Source: an uncultured Eubacterium sp. (GTDB lineage: Bacteria; Bacillota; Clostridia; Lachnospirales; Lachnospiraceae). Taken from it: a stretch of DNA of 6,665 nucleotides. Under the pieces are notes generated by a model, which saw only the letters and a list, made by a program, of their open reading frames with translations, had not been told where the DNA came from and ran no database searches. The position numbers and the translations under genes are program-made. This document shows positions 5,513-6,665 of this stretch, in pieces; position 1 is the first letter of the stretch; each line of letters opens with the position of its first letter. Where the stretch lies: positions 1 through 6,665 of the forward strand of contig CAJGDH010000104.1 in assembly GCA_904502145.1 (NCBI GenBank), given 5' to 3'.

Positions 5513-6665
5513 ATGGAACCGGTATCCAGAGAGGAATTATTCGGAAAAGGACCCATCGGGTCCCTTATGTTCAAATTTGCGGTGCCCAGCATCATTGCCA
5601 TGCTGGTGAGCGCTGTCTACAATATCGTCGACCAGGTCTTTATCGGGCGCTACGTGGGGACCCTGGGCAACGCGGCCACCAATATCGCCTTCCCCCTGGC
5701 CATGTCCTGCACGGCCATCGGCCTCCTTTTCGGGATCGGCGGGGCGGCCAATTTCAATCTGAGCATGGGTCGGAAAGAGTATGACAGGGCACCTTATTTC
5801 GTGGGAAATGCATTGACCATGCTCCTTAGTCTGGGAACGGTCCTTTTTATCATTACGGAGATCATACTGGAACCCATGCTGCTCTTCTTCGGTTCCCCGG
5901 CGGACGTATTGCCCTACGCGGTGGAGTATGTGAGGATCACAGCGGTGGGATTTCCTTTCCTGGTGCTCACCATAGGAGGGGGGCATCTGATCCGGGCCGA
6001 CGGAAGCCCCAACATGACCATGATCTGCTCCCTGTCCGGAGCCATCATCAATGTTTTCCTGGACGCCCTCTTCGTCATCGGCTTTGGCTGGGGAATGACC
6101 GGGGCGGCCCTGGCTACCGTGGCGGGCCAGATCTTCTCCGGAGGACTGGTCATCTGGTATATGCGTAATTTCAAGACCAGGCCGCTGAAAATGAAACATC
6201 TGCGGGTCCGTCTTGACACTGTCATGAAGACAGCTTCCCTGGGTGTGGCTTCCTGTGTCAATCAGATCGCCATGATGGCGACCCAGATCATTCTCAATAA
6301 TTCTCTGAAATACTATGGCGCCCTGTCGGTTTACGGGGAATCCATCCCCATCGCCTGCGCCGGGATCGTCATGAAGGTCAACCAGCTGTTTTTCTCCGTG
6401 GTCATCGGGATCGCGCAGGGATCGCAGCCCATCGAGAGCTTCAATTACGGGGCAAGGCAGTACAAAAGGGTCAAGGATACCTACATGCTGGCGGTCAAGG
6501 CAGCATTTCTGGTGTCGTTCTTTGCCTTCCTGATGTTCCAGCTCTTCCCGGGACAGATTCTGGGATTGTTCGGCAAGGGAAATGAACTGTATGTGGAATT
6601 CGGAACCCGTTTCTTCCGTACATTTCTTTTCTGTACCTGGGCAAACTGTATCCAGCCGGCCACAT
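5513..6665 (+). CDS. MATE family efflux transporter, MepA-like (3' truncated by window edge)
   Basis: This is a multidrug and toxic compound extrusion protein, a 12-helix cation-coupled exporter in the cytoplasmic membrane. The frame is open from the ATG at 5513 to the right edge, giving 384 residues of a usual 440-460. AAGGAG (5498-5503) sits 9 nt ahead of the start. MATE signatures are present in both halves. The N-terminal half shows FAVPSIIAMLVSAVYNIVDQ (22-41), followed by VFIG, and HLIRADGSPNMTM (158-170). The C-terminal half shows IGIAQGSQPIESFNYGAR (298-315), the internal-repeat counterpart. About ten hydrophobic helices are visible, with a basic cytoplasmic linker near 218-235 joining the two halves. 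The order and motifs resemble the NorM/MepA type rather than the DinF or eukaryotic types. The transported compound cannot be predicted. It lies directly after a terminator with little room for a promoter. Confidence 0.93.
   Translation, partial: MEPVSREELFGKGPIGSLMFKFAVPSIIAMLVSAVYNIVDQVFIGRYVGTLGNAATNIAFPLAMSCTAIGLLFGIGGAANFNLSMGRKEYDRAPYFVGNALTMLLSLGTVLFIITEIILEPMLLFFGSPADVLPYAVEYVRITAVGFPFLVLTIGGGHLIRADGSPNMTMICSLSGAIINVFLDALFVIGFGWGMTGAALATVAGQIFSGGLVIWYMRNFKTRPLKMKHLRVRLDTVMKTASLGVASCVNQIAMMATQIILNNSLKYYGALSVYGESIPIACAGIVMKVNQLFFSVVIGIAQGSQPIESFNYGARQYKRVKDTYMLAVKAAFLVSFFAFLMFQLFPGQILGLFGKGNELYVEFGTRFFRTFLFCTWANCIQPAT

Noticed and set aside
5537..6199. A 220-codon minus-strand frame.
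   Set aside because: It is opposite the MATE gene, whose frame is open to the window edge with strong family motifs; the antisense product is rich in Gly, His, Asp and Gln without any domain.

Overview
The window looks like a chromosomal segment of a Gram-positive, low-to-mid GC Bacillota. A clostridial host, probably Lachnospiraceae, is my best guess. The grounds are strong AGGAGG-type ribosome binding sites ahead of most genes, TTGACA/TATAAT-type promoters, intrinsic hairpin-plus-T-run terminators, a FruA-type PTS permease, a Clostridia-style RpoD-like sigma factor and an MptD-type ECF substrate-binding membrane protein. The taxonomic placement is inference from protein style, not a database match.

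Layout. Bases 1-1477 (+) are the 3' part of a fructose-type PTS permease (IIB-IIC, probably preceded by IIA outside the window), closed by a strong terminator at 1500-1533. A gene-free stretch of 424 bp follows (1478-1901). It holds that terminator, an elaborate 134-bp nested inverted repeat (1542-1675) that folds better as minus-strand RNA, a terminator facing the other way (1741-1776), and an A/T-rich 3' tail. The convergent minus-strand gene (1902-2999) encodes a complete RpoD-like sigma-70 factor of 365 residues. It carries its own ribosome binding site and a promoter region overlapped by a 15-bp dyad. Divergent from it is a small membrane-anchored, low-complexity repeat protein (3165-3656, +). 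Next come an ECF-transporter S-component-like membrane protein (3732-4409, +), a CX5R tyrosine/dual-specificity-type phosphatase (4537-5424, +) and the first 384 codons of a MATE-family efflux protein (5513 to the right edge, +).

How the genes work together. Most transcription units here look monocistronic: the sigma gene, the ECF-like gene and the phosphatase gene each have recognisable promoter elements. The MATE gene starts only 20 bp after the phosphatase terminator and has no convincing promoter, so it may depend on read-through. No single pathway links the genes, and I see no defence island, CRISPR array, phage or transposase. The items most worth pursuing are the structured intergenic element and the divergent DNA-contact region of the sigma factor.
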